This document shows positions 23,363-34,229 of a DNA stretch of 64,000 nucleotides, piece by piece. The DNA comes from Gentiana macrophylla (taxonomy: Eukaryota > Streptophyta > Magnoliopsida > Gentianales > Gentianaceae). Under the pieces are notes generated by a model that saw only the letters and a program-made list of their open reading frames with translations, was not told the origin of the DNA and did no database searches. Both the position numbers and the translations under genes were made by a program. Where the stretch lies: the NCBI GenBank assembly GCA_026214975.1, contig JAOBSW010000989.1:47869-111868 (forward strand). The letters are read 5' to 3'. Numbering within the stretch: position 1 is the stretch's first letter; the number at the start of each line of letters is the position of its first letter.

Positions 23363-25799
23363 TTATGTATTTCACAACACTTGTTCATTAAATTGTATTG
23401 AACTACCATTTAATTTTTGTTTTTAATATTTCTTACATAGAAACAATGTGATGAGACAAATAATGACAAGAGCAATAATGAAAATAGGAGACAACGGCGG
23501 AGTATTTTAAGGTAATAAACCATTAAGTGAATACGTTATTCTCTTATGCTTATCCCAATTTTCTATGATTGTAGCCAATACAAATATGCGTATTTACGTA
23601 GCATTGGGTTGATGAAATGATCGATGAGGATCAACAACATCTTAAGTATCTTCGAGATACCACGCTTGCCTTGAGGATGACATACCAAGAGTTATCAACC
23701 GATATGACTTCAGTTTTTACAACTGATCAAGTATGTACTTCAAAGTTGTACTATGTCATTGTTTGTGCATTTTAAACTTGATTTTATTCATCACATTTAT
23801 ATAATGTTCACAGGTATTTCAAACACTTGAAGACGCCACCAAACACCTCAAGGCATTGGCAAGAGCGAATGGTGTCGTCATTGTGAAAATGAGATCGAAC
23901 ATTACCGAACGCGGACACATCACATTACATTCCAATGTGAGAGGGTGGATTTCAAGGGATCATTGCAAAGGAGGAAAGTACGAAAAAGTTGTCGTGACGG
24001 AAAGAATAAGCTGCGGAATCGCCCACAAGGAAACCGGATGTCCGCTTTATTGAAAGCCGTAAAGGATAAGTTTAGGAAGTGTGGACCGTAAAAGTCTTGA
24101 TATACATAATCACAAATCATTCAAGTATGATGAGGCCATTCATACCTTGGTCGGCTTGATAAAGAACAAGTTGAAGTTGTTGCAACAATGACTAAACGGC
24201 ATTTTGCCTAAAATATATACTACGGTTTGTTGAGAAAGGATGATGGGAAAAATTGTACGTCACAAAAGGCGATCTATAACATTCGTGCTAAGATAAGGAA
24301 GAACGCACGAGAGGGTCATACAGTAATGCAAGAGGTTTACAATTTGGCGGACAAGAACACATCCTTCATTGAGTGTAGGTATGATGAACTAAAGCGTCTT
24401 GAAGGATGTATTTTGGGCCTTTAACGAAAGCTTGTCCCTTGCAAGGTGCTTTCATTATGTCATGCTTATGGATTGTACATACAAGACAAACAAGTACAAG
24501 ATGCCCTTTTGCAGATTGTTGGCGTGGACGTCTACGGATATGTCATTTTCGGTTGGATTTGCAATTGCTATGTTTGGAGAGGGAAGACAAAGCGCACATG
24601 GGCTTTGACTATGCTTCGCCAAGCAATCGGTGACCAAAGCGAGCGAATAGGTTGTGTTGTGACAGATAGGGAAGAAGCATTAATGAACGCAAAGACGCGT
24701 GTTGTATTTCCAAAAGCAAAGGAACCTGTTATACCGGTGGCACATCGAGAAAGGTCTTGTGTCTAATTTGAAGACGAAGACTACTAGCGAACATTGGGAG
24801 GATTTAATGACAGCATGGACAGAGGTTGTTAAAGCAAACTCAGAAGAGGAGTTGAATGAGCGATTGGAAGAGTGTAAGAAGACTTTTACTGAAGACGCAA
24901 TGAGTTATGTTTCTTCTACATGGCTGAACACACACAAGGAGGCATTCGTGTCGGCATGGACGAACTCGGTGTTTCATCTAGGAAACACATCAACCTCGAG
25001 AGTCGAGGGAATGCATTATGTGTTTAAAAATTGGCTAAAATCCGGGCCTGAGGACTTGGTTGCGAAGTGGGAAGCCGGTATTTGCTTGATTGATCAAGAG
25101 ATCAAAAACATAAAAAAATCCTTTGAGATGTCTCTTTTCATGGAGCCGAAGAAATTCAAAGATAATCCGTTGTTTAAAGAGCTTCAACATCATGTATCTA
25201 TATACGCATTGGGCTTGTTGAATGATGAGTTGGAAAAAAGCAATGATAGCGATGCTTTGGATAAGGAGTGTGGATGTACTATTCGAAAGACACACGGATT
25301 GCCATGTAGGCATGAAATGGCAAGGTTTAAGAAGAAGCCCGGATGCATCCCTTTGTCATCCATCAATGTTCATTGGAAGACCCGAGATATCAAAGGGCCA
25401 CCTCCAAAAGAAGCGGATTTAGACTACGTGCCAGTTATCCATGCCTTGGAAGAAAAATTGAAGATGGCAGACATGTGGGAGAGAAAGATGTTGATATTGA
25501 AGATAAGGGAAATTTGTGAACCGATTAATACGGTGTTGCAAGAGCCGAAAACAAAAAAAGACGGGTCGTGGCCGGCCTAAGGGATCCGGAAACAAAAGGA
25601 AGTCGTTGGAGGCCAACTCAACTAAGAGGGAGACGAGTATGTTTGAACGAGTTGAGCAAGAATTATCGAGTGTTACCCCAACTCCACCTTCATTTCAAGG
25701 TGTTTCTTCTTCCAAAAAGAAAAAAACTCCAAGTACTCGGGCACCATCCAAACGTGCAAAGGTTTCAATGCCTACATCTTCTACCGTTGGATACTTACA

Positions 25800-26413
25800 A
25801 AGGTTATCTTAAATATTTTCCACCAAATGTTCATGAGCATATTTCGTCAATGGTTAATGTAGCTCCGGATGGAAATTGTGGCTTTAGAGTAATAGCACAC
25901 GGAATAGGGCTTGGAGAGAGTGCATGGCCACAGGTGAGAAAAGTGTTGCAAGAAGAATTGATAGCAAACAAGGATCATTATATGGCCTTATTTGATGGAC
26001 AACAATATGTGTACGACAAATGCATGTTCTCACTTGATCATGAAGATGGAGGGTGCGGCGTGGAGAAGTATTTTGATAGTTTCCTTGGTTGGGCTGTGTG
26101 CAACGTACATGGTGTGTCCCTAAACATATTGTCTACATCGCACGGAAACCAAACTTTCCTTCCTAGTAAGAAAAAACCTTCGGTTTGGCCACCTAACCAT
26201 ATATGGATGGGTTTTTGCAATGGTAACCATTTTGTTCGTTTGTTTATGAAAGACACTTGTCCAATACCTAGGGTTATGAACATGATTTGGCATAAAGTTC
26301 GGACGATTGAAGCAAATGAATGGTATGAGAAATTACGGGATAGGATCGGTTTATGGCATGATGTGGTTAAGGATCCATGGATGGGCAATCATATTGATTT
26401 GTCCAACGAGTAA
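25800..26413 (+). CDS. OTU-like cysteine protease domain of the MULE protein (open segment)
   Basis: The C-terminal part of the transposase gene stays open to a stop at 26411-26413. Catalytic features of the OTU family are visible: PDGNCGFRVIAHGIGLG with the nucleophile Cys, and GNHFVRLFM with the catalytic His. A deubiquitinase-like protease in a transposon protein is known from several plant MULE lineages; its role in transposition is not established. It has no obvious start of its own. The in-frame part begins around 25800 with YLKYFPPNVHEHISSMVNV and was most likely made as the tail of the transposase. Confidence 0.75.
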
Positions 26414-26525
26414 GGTGAAAGTGGTTTTGTACTCTTTTTTTTTTGTTGAAATGTGTGATTATTGGTTTAATTTTGTGGTATGATTGTGTGTTAAGAAAGT
26501 GAAAAATGTTGGTTCTGGGACAGAG

Positions 26526-26861
26526 AACGCCATCCACTTTTGTGGTATGATTGTGTGTTAAGGGTGACGTTTTAAGCCCCAAACTCATCAGCTTTTCACA
26601 AGTCTGTAAAAAAAACTTAAAACGTCATCCATAATGACGTTCCTAGGGTATATGCCATTTGTTTCTTGTGAATTATCAACGCCACTTTGTCTGACGTTGC
26701 TATAAACGCCAGTGAAACCAACGTTGAAGGCGTAACACCAACGCCATTATGGGTGTCATTTTGGATATCATTGCCAATACCCTATTACATGCCTCTGTTA
26801 CTGGAAACGCCAATACCATCAGCGTTGGTAGTGTAAGATGAACGCCGGTGTGGGTGGCGTT
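26526..26861. repeat. Array 2 of 21-bp palindromes, between convergent genes
   Basis: Six clear 21-bp units start at 26621, 26678, 26705, 26740, 26806 and 26841. A seventh unit at 26526-26573 is split by a 25-bp segment. Left arms are mostly AACGCCA, right arms TGACGTT or GGCGTT variants. Start-to-start distances are 57, 27, 35, 66 and 35. It lies just after the OTU stop and before the 3' end of the PMD gene. Confidence 0.85.
26538..26562 (+). repeat. 25-bp duplication inserted in a palindrome unit
   Basis: The segment from TTTTGTGGTATGATTG to GTTAAG at 26538-26562 is an exact copy of 26471-26495, 67 bp upstream. It sits inside what would otherwise be a palindrome unit (AACGCCATCCAC...GGGTGACGTT). 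It looks like templated filler DNA from break repair or replication slippage. Confidence 0.7.
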
Positions 26862-27157
26862 TTCAGAAACAGAAGCAACAAATGACATTTCAAAAAACAT
26901 AGGCCAAAAAATCCAAATCACATCACATACGCACAAATAACACAGGCCAACAAATGGCATTTCAAGTGACACCAACCACATACGAACAAATAGCAATTCT
27001 ACGGGGAATAAAAAAACTGATTCACATCACATACGCACAAATACAAGGTATAAAATAGCCGTTGTGCATACAATGTATCAAATAGAAAACGTGATAACGA
27101 TTTATCAAATACAATGTATAAAATAGCCGTTGTGCGTACAATGTTCATTCGATGCAA
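26862..27157. other. Spacer between convergent MULE genes
   Basis: No gene. Two direct repeats are visible: GTATAAAATAGCCGTTGTGC at 27049 and 27116, 67 bp apart, and ATCACATACGCACAAATA at about 26924 and 27025. Probably contains the 3' ends and polyadenylation signals of both genes. Confidence 0.5.
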
Positions 27158-30041
27158 CTATCTCTTTTTCGTGGTCCTTGCACGCTTCTTTGTTCGTTGA
27201 TCTTGTACCTGAGTTGATTCTTCGGCCTCGGCCTCGGCTTCGGCTTCGGCTTGACTATATTGCCCCGTAGTTATGAACTCCAATGCCATCTCAAGCGCTT
27301 TCAATAGGTCCTTTTTGCTCTTCTTTGTCCCATTCGTAACTGTATCTCGTACAGCATCAACGACTCTAGCCTTGCTTGACTCATCCTATACGTGAAACAG
27401 AAAAAACGTCTATGTCATTCAATAAAGAAACAAAACAAATGGCCATATATTCGTAGATAGATATGGTCAAACCTCTCGTGGATCTCGCTGCTTCTTTTTG
27501 CTCACTCCAGTCAAACGACGTATGACAACACCTCGATACCAGTTCATGTAATCAGCCGTGCATTCCCAATCAAATCTTGATTTCCCCATTCTCTGAACCT
27601 TATTCACTAGATGATTCACTTAATAAATGAAGTCATCATCACGTGACTCGTGTGTGACGTTGTATTTCTTCACCTTCCCACTTCTATTTGATGCTTTAGG
27701 AGGAATCGGTGACTGTAGTATGGATTGGACATGTCCGAACTGCCGGACGACACGGTTTGGGTGATACACCTCTACAATGTCCAGTGTCCGTATGCAACCA
27801 TAAAACCAGCATACATCGTCATCAGGGACCATTCTCACATTCTTATAAGCATCCCAAACAACCTGCAAGATGGAAAATGCTTTAAATATAACTGAACGAG
27901 CCATTATCTTAGTTAATGCGAAAGTTCATACTTACATCTCGTGCCTCCATCAAGTCTAAGTCCTCTCTCATATGCTTCAACGATGTCAATGCCACATACT
28001 CGTTAATTCCAGTAACAGGTTTCCACCTCAATGACCATACCATCTTCCTTGGATTGAAGTTATTGTTCATCGGAGGACGGAATGTTGGAAAGTGCTCGTA
28101 CACCCATGACTGTAAAGAAAATATTACAAAACAGTCAGTCATGTAAGTGTTTAAACATAAACACTAAACAAAACAAAAATATTACAAAAAAACAAAATAT
28201 CAAGTGTTACCTCTAGCAATGTCATGTATCCAGAAACCCCAATAGTATTGGTCCTAAAAGCCTTCAAAAGTTGCCGGTAAAGATTTACCAATGTTGCAGC
28301 ACCCCAGGACCATTCACCAACCTTATCCAGATCCTCTAGAAATTGCAGGTAAGCTATGCTTATCTTATCTCCACTGTGGTCTTGAATCAAAGTACATGAA
28401 AGCATGTACAACAAGCATCCACGCACTGCATGATCCACAGTAATGATCGACCTACTCTCATTGCTACTAGATCCCTCACCCTCATTACTACGTAACCCGC
28501 CGCATCTACGTGCAAGGTTGTTCTTCAACCAGATTTTCGACACACGTAGACCACCAATATGTCCTAACTCATCTGCCACTACATCGGTATGAATCACAAC
28601 AAGTTATGAACAAATGTAAGCTGGTTTTGAACATTTTTCTCAACATCAAAGTTGATCGCCTTTCCGCGCAATGGTAAGCCCATAATATATCGGACGTTGT
28701 CTAGTGTGATCGTCATCTCACCGAATGGCAAGTGGAAGGTGTTTGTCTCCGGATGCCACCTCTCGACAAATGCAGCGGCGATCACATGATTGGCTTGGTT
28801 GTAAGAAAGATCGTACAGAGTTGTACAACGGATTAGCTCTCAACCTTTGCTTGAATTGTTCACATTCATCATCAATCTTCCACAAACGGAGGAAGATGTG
28901 TCACGCTTGCATTGAATTACACCTCGGTCTGTTCAATAGCACGTTACGAATATAAAGTTAGTTTTATGAAAAGAATATACGTACAAAACAAAACTTATAA
29001 AATTAAACAACTTTAATAATATGATACCTTTTGCTTAGTCAACAACGTGTATCCAACATGCTCTGGCCAATCCTTCCCCAAAAGAATATCGGTGTCTACC
29101 ACCACACCATCGTCTCTGTCATACTGTAAACACTCATCTGCGGCTACTTCTGCCTCTGTCGGGGCACCGGATGTGGTTGCCCCTGCAGTGGCAGTACCGG
29201 ATGTGGTTGCCCATGCATCGGCAGTACCGGATGTTGTTGCCCGGCGATGGCGATGCGGATGCATCTCCGTGATCGCTCCTACTAATGGCACTAAACTAAC
29301 AACTGTCTCTGCCTCTGGTGTAATCCCGACACTCAAATCTCCCACTGCCTCAACTGGCTCCGTCATAGCCCCGGCAGTAACACTTGTATCTGTCTCAATA
29401 ATCACTAAAGGAGCCTGAACTCCCAACTCTGTCTCAACTGGCTCCGGCATAGCCCCAACACTAACACTTGTATCTGTCTCAAGAATCACTAAAGGAGCCT
29501 GCACTCCCAACTCTGTCTCAACTGGCTCCGGCATAGCCCCAACACTAACACTTGTATCTGTCTCAAGAATCACTGAAGGAGGCTGCACTACCAACTCTGT
29601 CTCTACTGGCTCCGTAATAGCCCTGGCACTAACACTTGTATCTGTCTCAAGAATCACTAAAGGAGCCTACACTCCCAACTCTGTCTCAACTGGCTCCGTA
29701 ATAGCCCCGGCACTAACACCTATATCTGTATCAGCTGTCACTGAAGGAGACTGCACTCCCAAATGTGTCTCAACTGGCTCCGTGGTCTTAACTGAAAGTA
29801 AAGGAGCCTCCACTCCCAACTCTGTCCCAACTGACACAGTGGTCTCAACTGTCTCTCCTTTATCAGCCTCAGTTGGCTCAGTCACTTGTCCTATCTCTGC
29901 TTTCATATTCTTTTGTCGTTTACTCCTTCTTATGTATGGCACATTTGTATGTTCAGAAACAGTACTAGGCTTAACATTAGCTTCGGTACCTTCATCTCTA
30001 TCTGCAAAGTGTACGGTCTTACCAGACCTCGTCTCAGTCAT
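27158..30041 (-). pseudogene. Plant mobile domain (PMD / MAIN-like) gene of the MULE
   Basis: Read on -. The start at 30039-30041 gives MTETRSGKTVHFADRDEG after a splice-acceptor-like TACAG. An acidic repeat region (28-residue period) follows to 29028, then GT. The PMD is recognised at about 28600-28820 (AAAFVERWHPETNTFHLP, GEMTITLDNVRYIMGLPLRG), continuing in VADELGHIGGLRVSKIWLKN and GEWSWGAATLVNLYRQLL (28151-28590). Further exons are 27941-28112 (SWVYEHFPTFRPPMNNNF) and about 27610-27863 (VVWDAYKNVRMVPDDDVCWF); the tail is Ala-Glu repeats ending in KKRARTTKKR at 27158. GT-AG borders are good. Defects: an in-frame TAG at 29664-29666, stops near 28915, and shifts near 28830, 28595 and 27605. 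PMD proteins occur in plant transposons and in host MAIN/MAIL silencing factors; linkage to transposase favours the transposon form. Confidence 0.8.
29335..29835 (-). repeat. 84-bp coding minisatellite in the PMD gene
   Basis: About six copies of an 84-bp unit start near 29404, 29488, 29572, 29656 and 29740, with a more diverged copy further on. Each encodes 28 residues such as ETDTSVSVGAMPEPVETELG. One copy has TAG where the others have CAG (29664-29666). The units make a long acidic, threonine-rich, probably disordered N-terminal region. Confidence 0.85.
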
Positions 30042-30301
30042 AATTACCTGTACATGAGACAAGAAAGTTGTTGTCATTCCATTGCAGTAATCAACTAACA
30101 AACTAAAGCCATAAACCTCATATAATGTCAAACTAACTATATTTTGATAGATCACATTACATTCTATAAAGCCATTCTATACACCTCATATACCGGGGGT
30201 ATTTAGGCACATTACAAACTCATCAACAATACTAATTGAAGGGTAATAAAGATTGTACACAAACAAGATATAAATTTTTTGCATTTTTCATTTTATGCAG
30301 A

Positions 30302-30629
30302 AACGTCAACCTCACTGACGTTCATAATGACCTACAAACGCCACAATGGATGACGTTTACCATGAACAACCCCGTAGGTGACGTTTCTAAGAATGACACT
30401 TGTGCTGTCATTCATACTGCTCTAAAAACGCCAACCTGGGTGACGTTTTACCTTCAGAAACCGTAATCATTTGATAGAGTTCAAATGTTATCCATACCGA
30501 CGTTGGAAATAAACAACCAACGTCATCTATACTGACGTTCTGTTGAAAAACCCTATTTTCACTTCCGGGCTTCGACGTCAGTATTGATGACGTTGCTATC
30601 ACAGTACGGGCGTCACCAGTGGTGACGTT
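30302..30629. repeat. Array 3 of 21-bp palindromes, upstream of the PMD gene
   Basis: Nine units, each 21 bp, start at 30302, 30337, 30365, 30392, 30427, 30484, 30519, 30574 and 30609. Most right arms are TGACGTT; left arms are AACGTCA, AACGCCA or variants. The unit at 30392 has AATGACA/TGTCATT arms, changed on both sides so that pairing is kept. Start-to-start distances are 35, 28, 27, 35, 57, 35, 55 and 35. The array is 260-590 bp upstream of the PMD start codon, in its likely promoter or leader. Confidence 0.9.
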
Positions 30630-30639
30630 TCCGCATCAG

Positions 30640-31094
30640 GTCGTCTTCCCCAACTACCTAATCAAAAAAACGGCCGGAAAGTGACAAAACAACCAATAAA
30701 CCACCATAGAAACACTTATCTAAACCGAATTCAACTATTTATTGCATTGAAACAACAAGTGACATACCTTTTTGCAATAAAAATCAAATCTGCTCTTCAA
30801 ATTTTCTTCTTCTTCTTTTGTCTTCTTCTTCTCACCCTCTTCTTCTCTTCCTCCACGGTTTTTTCACAGTTTTGTTTTTTTTTTGCCCTTCTATGAGTAT
30901 CTAGATGAAAGGGGGAGGGAAAAGGTTTTGAATAAGAGGGGGGGAGGGGGAGAGGGAGAGATTCATTTAATTGTTATAATTTTTTTTATATGATTAGTTG
31001 TTATAATTGTTTTTTTATATATATTTTTTTATATGATTAGTTGTGTTATAGTTTTAATTAGTGTAGGGACCAAAGTGTAAATATTTCAATTTTC
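30640..31094. other. MULE right-end noncoding DNA with pyrimidine tract
   Basis: 30795-30865 is a CTT-rich pyrimidine tract and 30930-30960 a G/A-rich run. 30970-31045 contains two copies of TTTTTTATATGATTAGTTGT. This is likely the promoter side of the PMD gene. Confidence 0.5.
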
Positions 31095-31203
31095 TTATTT
31101 TTACGTGGTGCCATAAGTAATAATGTTGTGCCTAAAAGTAAAAAAAAATTCAACAAATGGGTGCCGGAAGTAAATCAGCGTGTGCCGATAGAACCCACCT
31201 ACA
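31095..31203 (-). repeat. Right terminal inverted repeat of the MULE
   Basis: The reverse complement begins GGTGGGTTCTATCGGCACAC and continues with GGCACCCATTTGTTGAAT. This matches the left end of the element at 49499-49843 (GGCGGGTTCTATCGGCACAC, GGCACCCATTTATTGAAT) for about 60 bp. The internal phrase GTGGTGCC...AAGTAAT is also shared with 42205 and 49762. Confidence 0.8.
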
Positions 31204-31698
31204 CTTATTTCAAAAAAAAATTTGAGGAAAAAGAATTTTTATTAAGTAATATCCGTCAAACAGGCAGTCAAAACGTCATGCGGAAGCTAGGTGCCCCAAG
31301 ATGTCCGGGTACAATACACTTATTTCATTGTATTTGGAAAATGACCGAATACATAATAGATGAAACACTGAGTGATAATAAGTGGTAGCGTAGGATGGGA
31401 AAGAGTGGGGCTGTAGAGTACGGTAAGTTGGGTAAGGTGCGAACGGTATGGTTAGATTGGATGGTTGGGTAGTTTGACTCCACCACCCACCTTACCTTAC
31501 CCTACCACACATCGTACCATTCGTCTCACTCTACCTTATCACCCCAACAACCTATCTTATCATAATCCAGTGGCGGGTTCAGGAAGTTTTTTCAGTAGGG
31601 TCATCGGACTGTAAAACTATGTTTTTTATCCAAAAATTTATTCCAGTGTGGTCGTCAGATCTCAATAGGGTCACGTGACCCCACCCTTATATACATGC
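31204..31698. other. Intergenic DNA with a small repeat-end fragment
   Basis: No gene. 31385-31560 has a G-rich half followed by a C-rich half (GGTAAGTTGGGTAAGG, later CCTTACCTTACCCTACC), a loose inverted arrangement. CAGTGGCGGGTTCAGG at 31569 resembles the terminal sequence of a plant hAT-type element; a relative is at 33780. It is cut at 31699 by the next repeat. Confidence 0.4.
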
Positions 31699-33581
31699 TG
31701 TTAGGAAATCAATCGAGTAGCGCAGCGGAATTTAAAAAAATTGATTTCTCGATCCAGGATCGTCTTCGTTTAAACAATAAACATATAAGAGAGGGACGGT
31801 AATATCACATTGGTTGATCTAAAAGATCGACGCTTTGACCGTCCGGTAGGAGTATATGTGCGCGAGCCGTCCAAGCGTCCGGCCTCTATCTAATCCACAC
31901 GAGCACCTCGCCGGAATCCCACCAAGGATTGCTACTAGAAAACTCGACTGCTAGGTCGCCTTTTTCTCTCACTATACTCTATTCTAAGAAGCTCTCTTAT
32001 TTTCCACAAGAACGATTAGCTCTTGAAATTATTGTGTCCAAAATAGCTAGCCAAGCCCTCATATTTATAAGGGATGTGGCGCCCCAAAGATCTCTCCAAC
32101 TGATTGGGATTAGTTTCTAATAGATTGATGAGAAAGAAAACATTTTCATAATAAAATAAGGAAAATCCCTTTGATTGATTTATCTCATTTAATTTAATTT
32201 CTCATATTAAATAAATCTAAGATATTGTCAATATCTTATATTGAATATATTTATCTTATTACCATAAATCTATTTTCCAAAATCAATTAATATCCAATAT
32301 TAATATTATGATAATCTTATTAATTAAATTGCACAATTCAAATGTATCATATACCCTTTATCAAAAAAAAAAGTATCATATACCCTAGAAACTACGCCCT
32401 ATTATTGGCATCCGGAATATTCTTTTATTAATATAATACTATGATTAATTAATTTACAAAATACATGTATATCATATATACATATTTCGAAATTACGTAT
32501 CTATATACATATTTAATTAATCAACATAATTAATATCGTGTATTATATTTATTCATAAAAAATAAATACTCCTCTAAAAAAAAATTAAATAAATACCACC
32601 ATATTAATTACCACTATAACATTTATAGTATGGGATAAGTTCTTTTCTTATTTGGTTATCAACTATAACCATATTTTAATCTGACTCGATTTTCATATGT
32701 GTGTGACCCGATAGGCTTACGAATATGTTGGCCGTAGACATAATGTCCAATTACAAAATTGCCCTTCACCTCTAACGATCATGGATAGCGTCTAGCAACA
32801 CGTCCATGACCCCTAATCATCGGAAGAGTCGATACGCAATGACTACTACCTTTCATGTGCTCGGTTAGCGTGTAAAATAGAATCCTATCGCTGTAATAAT
32901 ATCCATACGGTCGTACGTCGAGTGTCAAACATTGACGACCGTATCTTATAATCTGGATATCATGCTCTCTCGAAGTAACACGTTTACTTCCACTTTACAA
33001 AGATTCACGAGAGTAAGACAATCCTTATAAGAAGACCCTTTCGGATATTCACCCTACTGATAGGGTACACGATTCCCAGACGACCTAACATGTATACTCC
33101 GCATGCTTTATGATCATACCCTATCACTATCGCATGATCGTCCCATGGTTAGGGGGAAACCTCAATAGTGTCAAAGAATGACAATCCACACCGTGATGCC
33201 ATGTAGACTCCGGTCCTAAGGATAATTACACAACCTTTACATAGTGTGACACTTAACAGTGTAAGTAGGTCAGTCTAACGTACGCATTCTCTAATACACC
33301 TCCACGTACAGTCCAAGTGTCTCCACACTTCAATGAGGCGAGATCTATCCCCGCGCTTAAAAGACGAAGACATCTAATACGTCTTAGATACATACGTCTT
33401 ATCAATGCCCTGTTTAATAGTACATCGACTAGAGACATTTAAGTATCAAACTTGTTAAAGTGATTAGAGATCTTATCAACCATAATCGTCTATCATGGTT
33501 TCTCTATCACAGTTTAATACTAAGGACGTTATCATATAACTATTCATAATTGGTTCCTTAAAGAACAAATATATGACAACA
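31699..33581 (-). repeat. Probable solo LTR, about 1.9 kb
   Basis: Starts TGTTAGGAAATC and ends ATGACAACA, so it has TGTT...AACA ends. CGAGTAGCGCAGCGGAATTT near the start is a phrase I associate with LTR ends of a widespread plant retroelement. No coding sequence inside. No matching 5-bp duplication was found at the proposed ends, so the exact limits and strand are uncertain. Confidence 0.45.
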
Positions 33582-34229
33582 GAAAAACCATTTGTTATAT
33601 ATGTATAATCATAAAGAAATAGTAGAAACGGTCCGACCCAGTCGGATCCGGTCCAACCCGATTGGATTTAGAACACTATTTCAACACATGCCTTTACCAC
33701 TGTCATACCCTACCCCACCCTACTTTATCTTACTTTGGCTTACCCCACCGACTACCTATCACCCACCCTACCTCACAACCAGTGGCGGATCCAGAGTCAA
33801 AGTTCAGTGGGGTCACCTGTCACAAAAATGTAGTAACCCTAAAAAAATTTCGGGTTGGGCGGGTAATTAGGTCAAAATTTTCGGGTTGGACGGGTAATCA
33901 GATCAAAATTTTCGGGTCGGAGCCTGGTCGGGCGGGTAACTAGGTCAAAATTGTTTTTTTTTTTTACCAAAACGACGTTGTTTCGCTTTTTTTTTTTTTG
34001 AAATCTGAGTGTGGTCACGTCTCCCACCATACCCTACCGCACTCACCCCACCCCACCCGCCCTACTTTTCCATATTCCTTACGATACGTAACCGCCACCC
34101 TACTTACTTTACCTTACCCCTCACCACCAACCCTACACAACAACCCACCCTACACATCTTCACCCAGCCCATCTCACCCCACCACCCACCCAACCTCATC
34201 TCATTATTACCTCATCACTCGCACGTTTT
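33582..34229 (+). other. Pyrimidine-rich low-complexity DNA and hAT-like end fragment
   Basis: 33695-33780 and 34018-34205 are runs of CCTA/CCCA/TTAC words with strong strand asymmetry. Between them CAGTGGCGGATCCAGAG (33780) resembles a hAT terminus, and TTTTCGGGTTGGGCGGGTAA-type phrases repeat three times at about 33845-33950. Open frames here are proline/histidine-rich artefacts of composition. Confidence 0.45.

Larger units (their letters stand above)
22710..26413 (+). pseudogene. MULE transposase with FAR1-like N-terminus, SWIM finger, AT-hook and OTU protease domain
   Basis: Exon 1 starts at the ATG at 22710 (MEPSSSTNTNYEDHHPH). After an intron holding the first palindrome array, an exon at about 23609-23732 (WVDEMIDEDQQHLKYLRDTT) joins by GT-AG to a FAR1-like DNA-binding region (VFQTLEDATKHLKALARANG, 23815-24050). 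The DDE transposase core follows: LMDCTYKTNKYKMP near 24470 (first Asp) and VTDREEALMNA near 24660 (second Asp). A SWIM zinc finger (CGCTIRKTHGLPCRHEMA) lies near 25275, an AT-hook (GRGRPKGSGNKRKS) near 25563, and an OTU-type cysteine protease at the C-terminus. About six single-base frame changes (near 24050, 24080, 24175, 24410, 24610-24700, 25560 and 25800) break the frame. The longest intact piece is 24699-25580. Confidence 0.85.
22700..31203 (+). mobile_element. MULE carrying transposase-OTU and plant-mobile-domain genes
   Basis: Two convergent genes, transposase-SWIM-AT-hook-OTU on + (22710-26413) and a PMD gene on - (30041-27158), lie between ends that carry 21-bp palindrome arrays. 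The right end, 31095-31203, is a terminal inverted repeat: its reverse complement matches the left end of the small element at 49499-49843 over about 60 bp. The left terminal repeat is not convincingly present; a weak candidate is at 22390. Both genes have frameshifts, so the copy may be dead, subject to the consensus-error caution. Grouping both genes in one element is inferred from shared arrays and context. Confidence 0.65.

Noticed and set aside
24446..24766. Separate 106-residue gene
   Set aside because: It is the middle part of the transposase (holding the second catalytic Asp) in a shifted frame.
29047..29418. + strand open frame rich in Ser, Val and Ala
   Set aside because: Shadow of the repeated PMD coding region on the - strand.
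30302..30629. CRISPR-like array
   Set aside because: Repeats with variable inserts look superficially similar, but the variable part is inside each palindrome, spacing is irregular, and the DNA is plant nuclear with introns and retroelements.
33690..34205. Interstitial telomeric repeat
   Set aside because: CCTA-rich words are irregular and the plant telomere unit CCCTAAA is not repeated in tandem.
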